Assembly (NCBI RefSeq): GCF_002101785.1
Contig: NZ_LQPJ01000101.1
Span: 31,897-95,896 of the forward strand
DNA: 64,000 bases
DNA from: Mycobacterium palustre
GTDB lineage: Bacteria > Actinomycetota > Actinomycetes > Mycobacteriales > Mycobacteriaceae
Direction: 5' to 3'
The notes beneath the pieces are model-generated. The model did not search any database and had not been told where the DNA came from. It saw only the letters and a list, made by a program, of their open reading frames with translations. The translations under genes were made by a program, and so were the position numbers. Shown here in pieces: positions 26,486-38,615 of the stretch. The first letter of the stretch is position 1. Every line of letters starts with the position of its first letter.

Positions 26486-26833
26486 ATGACGCTAAACGTG
26501 GAAATGGTCACGTTCGACTGCAGCGACCCGGCGGCGCTGGCCGGGTGGTGGGCCGAGCAGTTCGGCGGGACGACGCAGGAGTTGCTCGCCGACGAATTCA
26601 CCGCGGTGACGTTGGCCGCGGGACCCAAGCTCGGATTCCAGAAGGTGCCCGATCCGACCCCCGGAAAGAACCGCGTGCACCTCGATTTCAGTGCCGCCGA
26701 TGTCGATGGCGAGGTGGGGCGGCTGACGGCTGCCGGGGCCAGCGAGGTCGGCCGGCACAGCTTCGGCGACAACTTCCGCTGGGTGGTGCTGGCCGACCCC
26801 GAGGGCAACGTCTTCTGCGTGGTGGGACAGTAG
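26486..26833 (+). CDS. VOC-superfamily protein (Rv0801-like)
   Basis: A 115-residue glyoxalase-like protein: NVEMVTFDCSDPAALAGWWA opens the first module and WVVLADPEGNVFCVVG closes the second. One protein chain of this size gives half of the usual VOC active site, so it probably works as a dimer. TACGAT at 26474-26479 ends 6 bases before the ATG at 26486, consistent with a leaderless mRNA. It follows the aminopeptidase gene by 14 bases, as in M. tuberculosis. The substrate is unknown. Confidence 0.85.
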   Translation: MTLNVEMVTFDCSDPAALAGWWAEQFGGTTQELLADEFTAVTLAAGPKLGFQKVPDPTPGKNRVHLDFSAADVDGEVGRLTAAGASEVGRHSFGDNFRWVVLADPEGNVFCVVGQ

Positions 26834-26841
26834 CTCGCGCC

Positions 26842-27237
26842 TCAGCCCTCGGCGAGGAAAAGCGGGTCGTAACGGATCACGTTCTCCACGACGATCCCGT
26901 CGCGGGTGCGAACCCGGTCGAGCCCGCGGATCCGGAACGGCCCGTTCGGTCCCGTGCCGCGTCCAACGTAGTGTAAAAACACCAGCTCCTCGCCCGCGGC
27001 CGCGCCGGGCACGGTGGCGCTGTCGACGACGTCAAGCGTCAAATCCGGTGCGGCGTGGAGAATTTCGGCGATCTTGGCCGTGTATGGCTCGATCCCCCGG
27101 ACCGGCTCGGGGTCGCCCGGCCAGTAGCCGACGATGTCGTCGGACAGGATGTCGAAGCCGCCTGATATCGTCGGCGCGGCCCAAAAGTCCGCGAACGCCT
27201 TGGCGCTGAACTTCGGGGCGGATTGGACGTCGGTCAT
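26842..27237 (-). CDS. SnoaL-like (NTF2-fold) protein
   Basis: A 131-residue protein with the compact alpha+beta cone of the SnoaL/NTF2 group: SAKAFADFWAAPTIS helix, then ILSDDIVGYWPGDPEPVRGI and the strands GEELVFLHYVGRGTG and GLDRVRTRDGIVVENVIRYD. Members are isomerases, hydrolases or hydroxylase-like proteins; nothing here fixes the reaction. The ATG at 27237 has AGGAGG 6 bases upstream. It is divergent from an XRE-type regulator gene (125 bases between the starts), which probably controls it. Confidence 0.82.
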   Translation of the reverse strand: MTDVQSAPKFSAKAFADFWAAPTISGGFDILSDDIVGYWPGDPEPVRGIEPYTAKIAEILHAAPDLTLDVVDSATVPGAAAGEELVFLHYVGRGTGPNGPFRIRGLDRVRTRDGIVVENVIRYDPLFLAEG

Positions 27238-27362
27238 CGTTCCTCCTTGGGTCGGGCGCTTCGATCGAGCGCGTCGCAGCCAGCGTGTCCCCGAGCCCTG
27301 CGGCCGCACAATTACCTCCGAGGTCATCGCCATCGGTAAGCGGGCGTGGTTACCGTTGCCTG

Positions 27363-28151
27363 GTGAGCCACGCTGCGGTGGGTGCCTTGTTGCGCGAGTG
27401 GCGGACCCGGCGACGGGTGAGTCAGCTCGATCTGTCGCTGAGCGTCGGCGTGTCGGCGCGGCATCTGAGCTTCATCGAGACGGGACGCTCCCGCCCCAGC
27501 CCGGAGATGGTGCTCGCCCTTGCCGAGGGACTCGAAATTCCGCTGCGCGAACGCAACACGTTGCTGCTCGCCGCCGGCTTTGCGCCGCGGTACCAATCGC
27601 GCCCGCTCGAGGACGCCGCGCTGTCACCGGCCCGCGATGCCGTGCAACGACTCCTCGATGCGCACGACCCGTACCCGGGCATCGTGATCGACCGGTGCTG
27701 GAACGTCGTGGGCACCAACCGCGCAGCCTCCGCGCTGACCACCGGGCTACCCGACGAGCTGCTCGGCCCGCCGGTCAACGTCTACCGGTTGTGCCTCCAC
27801 CCCGACGGCCTCGCCGGGCGGACGCTCAATTTCGCGGACTGGGCGGGCTACCTGCTGCACCAGCTGCGGCGCACGACCGCGCTCACCGGTGACCCGGGAT
27901 TGGTGGCGCTCGAGGAGGAGGTGCGGGGCTACCCGGGGGTCGCGGCGGCGGCCACGGCGCGCGGCGCGGCACCGGACGGCGCGTCGCTGCTCATCCCGTT
28001 CGTCCTCGACGTCGGCGGTGGCCGACGGCTGTCGATGTTCACGACGCTGACGACGTTCGGGACCCCGCTCGACGTGACCCTCTCCGAATTGGCCGTCGAA
28101 CTGTTCTACCCCGCCGACGCCGAGAGCGCGGACCTGCTCCGCGGGGAGTAG
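27363..28151 (+). CDS. XRE-family regulator with MmyB-like ligand domain
   Basis: A 262-residue regulator. The N-terminal HTH is at about residues 10-65 (LREWRTRRRVSQLDLSLSVG, then HLSFIETGRSRPS), and residues 85-255 form the MmyB-like (PAS-related) domain, recognisable by WNVVGTNRAASAL and LNFADWAGYLLHQLRR. This domain is thought to bind a hydrophobic ligand. The GTG at 27363 follows TACCGT (27351-27356) with leaderless spacing. Regulators of this type often control a divergent small enzyme gene, here the SnoaL-like gene. Confidence 0.88.
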   Translation: MSHAAVGALLREWRTRRRVSQLDLSLSVGVSARHLSFIETGRSRPSPEMVLALAEGLEIPLRERNTLLLAAGFAPRYQSRPLEDAALSPARDAVQRLLDAHDPYPGIVIDRCWNVVGTNRAASALTTGLPDELLGPPVNVYRLCLHPDGLAGRTLNFADWAGYLLHQLRRTTALTGDPGLVALEEEVRGYPGVAAAATARGAAPDGASLLIPFVLDVGGGRRLSMFTTLTTFGTPLDVTLSELAVELFYPADAESADLLRGE

Positions 28152-28159
28152 CTCTCTAG

Positions 28160-30454
<2,295 letters not shown>

Positions 30455-30486
30455 CCCGGCGGCGCGCTTCGTCGTTGGCCTTGTCA

Positions 30487-31074
30487 ATGGCGGCCGCCCT
30501 GGTCGGCTGGAGCGTGGTCGGCCCGCGGTTGCCCGGTGCCTGGCGGGTCACGGTGCAGGCCGGCATGAGCGCGGCGCTGGTGCTTCTCACCCGCGTCCCC
30601 TTGGGTCTGCGGCCGCCGCGGCTATGGCCGGGCCTGCGCACGGGGATGGCGGCCGGGGCGGTGGCGGCCGGCGCGATCGCCGCGACCACCTCGCTGCCGG
30701 CGGTGCGGTCGTCGATGGCCGTCCGGGAACCGCCGACGTCCGTGCCGGGGTGGCTGCTGCTGCGGATACCCATCGGAACGGTGTGGTCCGAGGAGGCCGC
30801 CTTCCGCGCCGCGCTGGCGGCCGCCGGTTCCCGCGCGTTCGGCCCGCGCGGCGGAAGACTGTTGCAGGCCAGCGCTTTTGGACTGTCCCACATCGTGGAC
30901 GCGCGCGCGACGGGCGACCCGGTGCTCGCCACCGTGCTCGCCACCGGCGTGGCGGGCTGGCTGTTCGGTTGGCTGGCCGACCGATCCGGCAGCCTCGCAG
31001 CGCCGATGCTGGCGCACCTGGCGATCAACGAGGCCGGCGCGATCGCCGCAGTGACGCTGCGGCGCCCGGCGTAA
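30487..31074 (+). CDS. CPBP-family intramembrane metalloprotease (Rv0804-like)
   Basis: A membrane protein of about 195 residues with several hydrophobic helices and the CPBP (CAAX protease/Abi) motifs: EEAAFRAAL (EExxxR, about residues 104-112), a His in ASAFGLSHIVD and HLAINEAG near the C-terminus. Members are Glu-based intramembrane proteases, some involved in bacteriocin immunity. I use ATG 30487, but upstream TTG codons in the same frame are possible because the hydrophobic segment begins around it. In M. tuberculosis Rv0805 and cpsY separate this gene from Rv0807; here the next gene starts 9 bases away. Confidence 0.78.
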   Translation: MAAALVGWSVVGPRLPGAWRVTVQAGMSAALVLLTRVPLGLRPPRLWPGLRTGMAAGAVAAGAIAATTSLPAVRSSMAVREPPTSVPGWLLLRIPIGTVWSEEAAFRAALAAAGSRAFGPRGGRLLQASAFGLSHIVDARATGDPVLATVLATGVAGWLFGWLADRSGSLAAPMLAHLAINEAGAIAAVTLRRPA

Positions 31075-31083
31075 AAGTAAGGT

Positions 31084-31479
31084 ATGCCCGCCCGTCACAG
31101 ACTCGATCCGGCACGGACCCGCGAGGCGGTGTCGGCCGTCGCGCCCTGGTTGCGCGACGAATCGCACCCGGCGCCCGGCCGCGACGCCGTAGCGACCGCG
31201 GTCCGGCTCACCGCGCGCACGCTGGCCGACGCCGCGCCCGGCGCCAGCGTCGAGGTCCGGATCCCGCCGTTCGCGGCGGTGCAGTGCATTGCCGGGCCCC
31301 GGCATACCCGCGGCACCCCGCCCAACGTGGTGGAGACCGACGCGCGCACCTGGCTGTTGCTCGCCACCGGGCTGCTTGGCCTCGACGAGGCCCAGGCCGC
31401 CGGCGCGTTGACGCTGTCGGGCTCCCGGGCAGGTGAAATAGGCCACTGGTTGCCCCTGTTCGATGTGAGCGAAATGTAA
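31084..31479 (+). CDS. Sterol-carrier-family protein (Rv0807-like)
   Basis: A 131-residue soluble protein corresponding to Rv0807, whose family is annotated as sterol-carrier-like. Visible elements are an N-terminal helix (DPARTREAVSAVAPWLRD), strands around ASVEVRIPPFAAVQCI and a C-terminal helix-strand LTLSGSRAGEIGHWLPL, the last resembling the lipid-cavity end of SCP2 proteins. There is an AAGTAAGG stretch just before the ATG at 31084. The function is not established. It lies between the CPBP gene and purF. Confidence 0.75.
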   Translation: MPARHRLDPARTREAVSAVAPWLRDESHPAPGRDAVATAVRLTARTLADAAPGASVEVRIPPFAAVQCIAGPRHTRGTPPNVVETDARTWLLLATGLLGLDEAQAAGALTLSGSRAGEIGHWLPLFDVSEM

Positions 31480-31612
31480 CTCTGAACTGCAGCTTTAGGG
31501 TTGGCCGACCGATATTTTCTGGGGTCAACACGCCCGCGGGATTCGGCGCCGGCGCCGCCGTGCCCGTAGACTTCGTAGCGTCACCAATCGTTCGCCAGGG
31601 AGCCGCCGAACC
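31480..31612 (+). promoter_or_regulatory. purF promoter region
   Basis: This 133-base gap carries a -10-like TAGACT at 31567-31572 and a GGGAG ribosome site (about 31600) before the purF GTG, so purF probably has a leader of about 33 bases, unlike the leaderless purC and purL. I see no purine riboswitch fold. Confidence 0.4.
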
Positions 31613-33148
31613 GTGACCGTCGCTGGATCACAGGAATCCGACCAGGACCTGAACTCCCCTCGTGAAGAATGCGGCGTCTTCGGGGTCTGGGCCCCCGGCG
31701 AGGAAGTCGCCAAACTCACTTATTACGGGCTGTACGCGCTGCAGCACCGCGGGCAGGAAGCCGCGGGCATGGCCGTCGCCGACGGATCCCAGGTGCTGGT
31801 CTTCAAGGACCTTGGGCTGGTCAGCCAGGTTTTCGACGAGCAGACTTTGGCCGCCATGCATGGCCACGTCGCCATCGGGCACTGCCGCTACTCCACCACC
31901 GGCGACACCACGTGGGAGAACGCCCAGCCGGTGTTCCGCAACACCGCGGCCGGCACCGGGGTTGCGTTGGGCCACAACGGAAATCTGGTCAACACCGCCG
32001 AGCTCGCCGCCCGCGCCCGCGAAGCGGGGCTGATCGGCACGCGGTGCCCGGCCCCGGCGACGACGGACTCCGACATCCTGGGGGCGCTGCTGGCGCACGG
32101 CGCGGCCGACGCCACCCTCGAGCAGGCGGCCCTGGAGCTGCTGCCGACCGTGCGCGGGGCGTTCTGCCTGACGTTCATGGACGAAAACACCCTCTACGCG
32201 TGTCGCGACCCGCACGGGGTGCGCCCGCTGTCGCTTGGGCGGCTGGACCGCGGCTGGGTGGTCGCCTCCGAGACCGCCGCGCTCGACATCGTCGGCGCCT
32301 CCTTCGTCCGCGACATCGAGCCGGGCGAATTGCTGGCCATCGACGCCGACGGCGTGCGCTCGACGCGTTTCGCCAACCCCGAGCCCAAGGGCTGCGTCTT
32401 CGAATACGTCTACCTGGCGCGGCCGGACAGCACGATCGCGGGCCGGTCCGTGCACGCCACCCGGGTGGAAATCGGCCGCCGGCTGGCTCGCGAATGTCCG
32501 GTCGAGGCCGACCTGGTGATCGGGGTCCCCGAATCCGGCACCCCCGCGGCCGTCGGATACGCCCAGGGGTCCGGCATCCCGTACGGGCAGGGTCTGATGA
32601 AAAACGCGTACGTCGGACGCACCTTCATCCAGCCGTCGCAGACCATCCGCCAGCTCGGCATCCGGCTCAAGCTCAACCCGCTGCGCGAGGTGATCCGCGG
32701 CAAACGGCTCATCGTCGTCGACGACTCCATCGTGCGGGGCAACACCCAGCGCGCGCTGTTGCGGATGCTGCGGGAGGCGGGCGCCGTCGAGGTGCACGTG
32801 CGCATCGCCTCACCGCCGGTGAAGTGGCCGTGCTTCTACGGCATCGACTTTCCCTCGCCCGCGGAGCTGATCGCCAACGCCGTCGAGGACAAAGAGGAAA
32901 TGCTCGAGGCGGTCCGGCACGCGATCGGCGCCGACACCTTGGGGTACATCTCGCTGCGGGGCTTGGTCGCGGCCTCCGAGCAACCCGCGTCGCGGCTGTG
33001 CACCGCGTGCTTCGACGGCAAGTATCCGATCGAGCTGCCAGGCGAAACCGCGCTGGGCAAGAACGTCATCGAGCACATGCTCGCCAATGCCGCGCGCGGC
33101 GCGGGCCTCGACGATCTGACGCCCGATGAAGTGCCCGTCGCGCACTGA
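31613..33148 (+). CDS. purF: Amidophosphoribosyltransferase
   Basis: PurF makes phosphoribosylamine from PRPP and glutamine, the committed step of purine synthesis. The 511-residue protein has a propeptide of about 19 residues, then the N-terminal nucleophile Cys20 in REECGVFGVW, the glutaminase domain with CRYSTTGD, and a phosphoribosyltransferase domain with the PRPP loop VVDDSIVRGNT. Cysteines late in the protein (LCTACFDGKYP) are typical of the oxygen-sensitive Fe-S type. The start is GTG. It is expressed with purM 71 bases downstream or from purM's own promoter. Confidence 0.97.
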   Translation: MTVAGSQESDQDLNSPREECGVFGVWAPGEEVAKLTYYGLYALQHRGQEAAGMAVADGSQVLVFKDLGLVSQVFDEQTLAAMHGHVAIGHCRYSTTGDTTWENAQPVFRNTAAGTGVALGHNGNLVNTAELAARAREAGLIGTRCPAPATTDSDILGALLAHGAADATLEQAALELLPTVRGAFCLTFMDENTLYACRDPHGVRPLSLGRLDRGWVVASETAALDIVGASFVRDIEPGELLAIDADGVRSTRFANPEPKGCVFEYVYLARPDSTIAGRSVHATRVEIGRRLARECPVEADLVIGVPESGTPAAVGYAQGSGIPYGQGLMKNAYVGRTFIQPSQTIRQLGIRLKLNPLREVIRGKRLIVVDDSIVRGNTQRALLRMLREAGAVEVHVRIASPPVKWPCFYGIDFPSPAELIANAVEDKEEMLEAVRHAIGADTLGYISLRGLVAASEQPASRLCTACFDGKYPIELPGETALGKNVIEHMLANAARGAGLDDLTPDEVPVAH

Positions 33149-33219
33149 CGACATCCGCCCGCAGCGCTTCAAAGACGTTCGATACCGACGGTGAGCGCCG
33201 CCCGGTAGCCTTTATCGCG

Positions 33220-34314
<1,095 letters not shown>

Positions 34315-34378
34315 CGGGCAACCTGGCTTGGATTACAGCGGTGCCGATGCGAAACGCACCGGCACAGGGGGGGTTGGT

Positions 34379-34564
34379 TTAGCGACGCCAGTCGTCGGCT
34401 TCATCCCAGGAATCGTCCGGGACGCCGTCGTTGAAGTCGGTGGGTTCGTCGGTGCTCGTTCCCGACAGTTCGCGCTGAAGCCGCTTCAAGTCGGTCTGCG
34501 GGGAACTGTATTTGAGTTCTCGTGCAACCTTGGTCTGCTTTGCCTTAGCCCGGCCGCGGCCCAT
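34379..34564 (-). CDS. DUF3073 small conserved protein (Rv0810c-like)
   Basis: A 61-residue protein that begins MGRGRAKAKQTKVARELKYS, a highly conserved basic start of the actinobacterial DUF3073 family, and ends in an acidic tail. The function is unknown. The ATG at 34564 is preceded by GAGGGGG; the longer frame from 34669 adds 35 residues with no support. It is convergent with purM and lies downstream (minus strand) of the gap after the YgfZ-like gene start region. Confidence 0.88.
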   Translation of the reverse strand: MGRGRAKAKQTKVARELKYSSPQTDLKRLQRELSGTSTDEPTDFNDGVPDDSWDEADDWRR

Positions 34565-34711
34565 GGGGGAACCCCCTCGCGCAATAACGGAGCGGCCTAA
34601 CGAGTAGGCGGCTCCGATCTCTGGTGTCGTTATCGTCCTGCCGATCAGTTTACCGTGCCTCACGGTCAAGCGTCGGCGACCCCTGCCCGCTGTGGCGGAG
34701 CTTATCGCCGA

Positions 34712-35803
34712 TTATTTCGCACCACCCCGCAACCGTTCAACGGCGAGCCGTCCCGCTCCGACGTGTTCTGAGCTGGGCAGCGAATCGGGGTCGAGCACCG
34801 CGGCGACGGCGGCTTCCGGACCGGTCACCAGGGGGGTGTCCGCCGGCAGCCCCCGCTTGACCAGCCCCAGCGCCACCGGCCCGAGATCCACGTGGTCGAC
34901 GACGGTCCCCAGCCGTCCCACGGCGCGGCCGCCCGCGAGCACCGCGTCACCGGTCGACGGCCGTTCCACCGAGCCGTCGAGGTGCAGCAGCACCAGCATC
35001 CGCGGCGGTTTGCCCAGGTTGTGCACCCGGGCGACCGTCTCTTGCCCGCGGTAGCAGCCCTTGTCCAGGTGCACGGCCCCCTCGCCGGGGCCGCCGATCC
35101 AGCCGACCTCGTGCGGGATGGTGCGCGCGTCGGTGTCGACGCCGAGCCGGGGACGCAGCGCGGCAACCCGGTGGGCCTCGTAGGCCCACACCCCGGCGGG
35201 CCGCACGCCGGCCCCGGCCAACCGGGTGCGCCAGACGGCCGCGTCGCCGCGCGGCACCAGCAGGTCCAGTTCGACCCCGGTGCCGGGCATCCGCCGGACG
35301 AACCCGCCCCCGGTGATCGGCACCGCGCCGGCCTCGGCGGGCAGCGCGTCCACGCCGAGCGCGTCGAGCACCGCCCGGTCGGCCAGCCGCGGGCCCAACA
35401 GCGACAGCACCGCGAAGTCGGCGCTGGCGGGGGTGACCTCCGACCAAAACACCATTTTGCGCAGGTATTCCAGCAGCGGTTCGCCCCGCCACGGCTCGGT
35501 GTCGAGGTAGGTCGCGCCGCCCAGCTCGGTCTGGATCCAGTGGTCCTCGACCCGGCCCTGGCCGTCGAGGCTGAGGTTTTGGGTGCTCGCGCCCTCGGAA
35601 AGCTCGCTGACGTGCTGGGTGGAGATGGTGTGCAACCAGCTCTGCCGGTCTTTGCCGGTCAGGGTGAGCACCGCCCGGTGGGAGCGGTCGACCACGACGG
35701 CGTCGGTTTCGGCGGCACGCTGCTCGCCCAGCGGATCGCCGTAGTGCCAGACCACGCCGGCGTCGGGTCCGGGGTCGGGAGCGGGCACGGGGACGGGGTT
35801 CAC
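34712..35803 (-). CDS. YgfZ/GcvT-like folate-binding Fe-S cluster repair protein (Rv0811c-like)
   Basis: A 363-residue protein of the YgfZ/IbaG57 group, related to the glycine-cleavage T protein. It contains the diagnostic KGCYRGQETVAR motif (about residues 249-260) and the N-terminal HRAVLTLTGKDRQSWLHTI strand-helix. YgfZ proteins use folate to help maintain some Fe-S enzymes. The start is GTG at 35803. It is divergent from the PabC-like gene with 66 bases between the starts. A 147-base gap (34565-34711) downstream shows no recognisable element. Confidence 0.88.
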   Translation of the reverse strand: MNPVPVPAPDPGPDAGVVWHYGDPLGEQRAAETDAVVVDRSHRAVLTLTGKDRQSWLHTISTQHVSELSEGASTQNLSLDGQGRVEDHWIQTELGGATYLDTEPWRGEPLLEYLRKMVFWSEVTPASADFAVLSLLGPRLADRAVLDALGVDALPAEAGAVPITGGGFVRRMPGTGVELDLLVPRGDAAVWRTRLAGAGVRPAGVWAYEAHRVAALRPRLGVDTDARTIPHEVGWIGGPGEGAVHLDKGCYRGQETVARVHNLGKPPRMLVLLHLDGSVERPSTGDAVLAGGRAVGRLGTVVDHVDLGPVALGLVKRGLPADTPLVTGPEAAVAAVLDPDSLPSSEHVGAGRLAVERLRGGAK

Positions 35804-35869
35804 AGGTCAACTCTACGTAGCCCCCGCGAGCGTGCGGCCAGCCGCACATTGGCCGCTATCGTGTCGTCC

Positions 35870-36760
35870 ATGGCAGGTCGGCCCGGTGTGCTCGTCACGC
35901 TCGACGGCCAGACGCATCCGCCCAGCGCGCCGCTGCTGCACGCCGACGATTTGGCGGCGGTGCGCGGCGACGGCATCTTCGAGACACTGCTGATCCGCGA
36001 CGGCCGGGCCTGCCTGGTCGAGTCGCATCTGCAGCGCCTGACGCACTCGGCCAAATCGATGGATCTGCCCGCGCCGGACCTCCCGAGCTGGCGGCGCGCC
36101 ATCGACGAGGCCACCCGGCGCTGGGTCGAGGGCACCGCCGACGAAGGCGCGATGCGTCTGATCTACAGCCGGGGCCGGGAGGGTGGTTCCGCGCCGACCG
36201 CCTACGTGATGGTCAACCCCGTGCCCGGACGGGTGAGCGAGGTTCGCCGCGACGGGCTCGCCGCGATCACCTTGGACCGCGGGCTGCCGGCCAAGGGCGC
36301 CGACGCCATGCCGTGGCTGCTCGCCGGGGCCAAGACGCTGTCGTATGCGGTCAACATGGCAGCCCTGCGCCACGCGGCCCGCCAGGGCGCCGGCGACGTC
36401 ATCTTCCTCAGCTCCGACGGCTACATCCTGGAAGGCCCGCGCTCGACGGTGGTGATCGCCGCCGACCCCGGCGGTGAATCGGAGGGCCATCCCTGCCTGC
36501 TGACGCCGCCGCCCTGGTATCCCATCCTGCGGGGCACCACCCAGCAGGCGCTCTTCGAAGTGGCCCGGGCCAAGGGCTACGACTGCGACTACCGCGCGCT
36601 GCGCATGGCGGACCTGCAAGCGGCCCAAGGCATTTGGTTGATTTCGAGCATGACCCTGGCGGCCCGCGTGCATACCCTGGACGGGCGGCGGCTGCCGCCA
36701 TCCCCGATCGCCGCCGAATTCGCCGAACTGGTCGACGCCGCGATCCTCAGCGATCGCTGA
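35870..36760 (+). CDS. pabC: Class IV aminotransferase, probable 4-amino-4-deoxychorismate lyase (Rv0812-like)
   Basis: A 296-residue PLP enzyme of fold type IV. The PLP-binding Lys is in LLAGAKTLSYAVNMAAL (about residue 160), with the glutamate strand DGYILEGPRSTVVIA and the C-terminal RGTTQQALFEVA cofactor loop. The most likely reaction is aminodeoxychorismate to p-aminobenzoate and pyruvate in folate synthesis; branched-chain or D-amino-acid aminotransferase activity cannot be excluded from sequence. The ATG at 35870 is preferred; the frame upstream belongs to the antisense of the YgfZ-like gene. Confidence 0.85.
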   Translation: MAGRPGVLVTLDGQTHPPSAPLLHADDLAAVRGDGIFETLLIRDGRACLVESHLQRLTHSAKSMDLPAPDLPSWRRAIDEATRRWVEGTADEGAMRLIYSRGREGGSAPTAYVMVNPVPGRVSEVRRDGLAAITLDRGLPAKGADAMPWLLAGAKTLSYAVNMAALRHAARQGAGDVIFLSSDGYILEGPRSTVVIAADPGGESEGHPCLLTPPPWYPILRGTTQQALFEVARAKGYDCDYRALRMADLQAAQGIWLISSMTLAARVHTLDGRRLPPSPIAAEFAELVDAAILSDR

Positions 36761-36795
36761 GCGCTGAATTCTGTTGTCGGCGCGGGCGATGGCAG

Positions 36796-36985
36796 GTACG
36801 GTCGGCCGTACACAAGGAAGGAGGTGGTCCGCGAAATTGATAGCTTCATGGACATGTGAGGTGGCTACCCGCTAGCTGCATTGGCTCGGAAGAGCCGGCG
36901 ACATGCACGCTGGCGAATTCCCGGTAGCCACCCGGCCCCCGAGTTCCGATCTGTCCAATCGGAGAATCGCTCGGGGGCCGCCCCA
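36796..36985 (+). ncRNA. Highly structured RNA-like element with small ORF, between convergent genes
   Basis: The gap between the PabC-like and TIR genes is full of perfect helices. GTACGG/CCGTAC (36796-36811) is followed by a ribosome-site-like AAGGAGG (36818-36824). A long-range stem GGTGGCTACC (36860-36869) pairs with GGTAGCCACC (36923-36932); inside it TGCAT (36877-36881) pairs with ATGCA (36903-36907) and GGCTC-GGAA-GAGCC (36883-36896) has a GNRA loop on the plus strand. Then GGCCCCCGAG (36934-36943) pairs with CTCGGGGGCC (36970-36979) around TCCGAT/ATCGGA, a terminator-like fold with a weak T run. TTG 36837 would encode a 13-residue peptide ending WTCEVATR. Confidence 0.6.
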
Positions 36986-36998
36986 TTTCTAAAGCGTG

Positions 36999-38498
36999 TT
37001 ATTGCCCTACCTTGCCGGCGATCTGCTCGGCGATCCGCCCGGCCTGACCGGGTTGGGCATCCGTTCCGCACACCAGCACGTCGATCACGACGTTGGAGGA
37101 CGCGTGCAGCACATGGTGGCAGCCTCGGTTGCCCTCCGTCTGCGTCCGGGCCTGCGCGATCCGCGGCGGGCTGCCCGCGACGTCCGCGAACCTCCACCCG
37201 GTGCTCTTGCCGTTGAAGGTCAGCGTGACCGGCTGCCCGGCGCAGGCCCGCCACTTGTCGGCGGACGCCTGCACGAACGCGCTGGCCTTGTCGGCCGACG
37301 GGAACGCCACCACGGCTTCGAAGACGCGGTGCGCCGGGTCTTCGCCGGCGGTGTGGACGGCCTGGCCGGCCACCGCGGCGTAGCCGGTGCCCTTGTAGGC
37401 GGCATCCGCGATGGGCTCGTAGGCACCCAGGCAGCCCGCGTTGGACAGCGTCCACCTGGGATTGCGCATCGCGTCGGTTTTATCCGAGACGACCATGTTC
37501 GGATCGCCCACGAGGGCGCCGATGTCGGGCGGACCGAGCAGATAGGAGCTCAGATTCGCGGCATTGGGCACGGAATCGGCGTTGTTAGGGATCGACACGG
37601 GCTGAGCGGCCTGTTTGGTCTTGCCGCCCTGGGTGACCAGCACCACCACCACCGCGACGACGGCGATCACCGCCACGGCGGCCGCGCCGAGGAGGATCAA
37701 CCGCTTGTTGCCCCCGCCGCCCGTGGCCGCGCCGGCCCCGGCGACGGCCGACGGCGGCCGGGCGGGCCCCGCGCCGGCGGCCTGCGGCGTCGGGGTCGTG
37801 GGCGCCTGGGCGGTGGCACCGCCTGCGGCGGAACCCGATTCGGTCGCATCGATCTCGGCGAGGACGTTGTCGATCTCGCTTCGGGTCCGGTAGGTCACGT
37901 CGTGGCGCAGCCGCAGCATGCGCAGCAGCTGGGCGATGTCGCTGCGGGCGCTGGGGTCGTCGCCGTCCTCGTCGAGGCCTTGCCGGAGTTCGACCAACAG
38001 CTGCAGCTGTTGCTGGGGGCTCAATTCCTTCTCGGCGAGGGTGTTGCCCAGCCGCGTGATGTAGCCGAACGGCACCGGCGGCTCCTCGGGGAGCGGGTCG
38101 GGCAGCGGATGCGGCTTGGACTGCAGCTGGTGCACCGCGGTGACCAGTTGAATGCCGGCGTCGACCGTGGGCTCCCGGTAGTCGATGATCTGCAACGCCG
38201 CAAGGGGATTGACCCGCATGCTGTCGATCTCGCCGATCCGGACCGGGAGGATCGGCCGGTTGAGGGCCTGCGCGTACCGCAGCTCGGACTGGCTCGGCTT
38301 GGACTGGAGCCAGTTGCCGGACAGCGCGACGATGAACACGTCGCAGGAGCGAATCTGCTCGAGGATCTTGTTCCACCACGAGTCGCCGCCACCGAGCTCC
38401 TGGTCGAACCACACCTGTTGCTGGGCGCGCCGAAGGGCGGACGTGAGAGCGTCGACCTTGGACCTGTCCTGGCTCGAGTAGCTGATGAACAGCGCCAT
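36999..38498 (-). CDS. TIR-domain protein with one membrane helix and a PknH-like extracellular sensor
   Basis: A 499-residue protein. Residues 1-125 form a TIR domain (ALFISYSSQDRSKVDAL, then VWFDQELGGGDSWW and DVFIVALSGNWLQS) with the candidate NADase Glu72 in QSELRYA. Residues 145-218 are a helical segment, 225-263 an Ala/Pro/Gly linker, 266-289 one membrane helix, and 305-499 an extracellular domain like the PknH C-terminal sensor, with four cysteines for two disulfides. So a cytoplasmic TIR effector is fused to an outside sensor. AGGAG lies 8 bases before the ATG at 38498. It follows the RyR gene by 117 bases in the same orientation. Confidence 0.88.
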   Translation of the reverse strand: MALFISYSSQDRSKVDALTSALRRAQQQVWFDQELGGGDSWWNKILEQIRSCDVFIVALSGNWLQSKPSQSELRYAQALNRPILPVRIGEIDSMRVNPLAALQIIDYREPTVDAGIQLVTAVHQLQSKPHPLPDPLPEEPPVPFGYITRLGNTLAEKELSPQQQLQLLVELRQGLDEDGDDPSARSDIAQLLRMLRLRHDVTYRTRSEIDNVLAEIDATESGSAAGGATAQAPTTPTPQAAGAGPARPPSAVAGAGAATGGGGNKRLILLGAAAVAVIAVVAVVVVLVTQGGKTKQAAQPVSIPNNADSVPNAANLSSYLLGPPDIGALVGDPNMVVSDKTDAMRNPRWTLSNAGCLGAYEPIADAAYKGTGYAAVAGQAVHTAGEDPAHRVFEAVVAFPSADKASAFVQASADKWRACAGQPVTLTFNGKSTGWRFADVAGSPPRIAQARTQTEGNRGCHHVLHASSNVVIDVLVCGTDAQPGQAGRIAEQIAGKVGQ

Positions 38499-38615
38499 CG
38501 CGGTCTCTCCTAGGGTGGGGCGGAGCTCGCGCCGGGCCTATCCGACGCCCGGCTGCGCCGATAACGTATCAGTGTTGCCCGGGTCGGGGTGGGTATTCCT
38601 TGGCGCTATTGGGCG

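Noticed and set aside
36996..38513. 505-residue plus-strand open frame
   Set aside because: It is antisense to the TIR gene, which has coherent domains.
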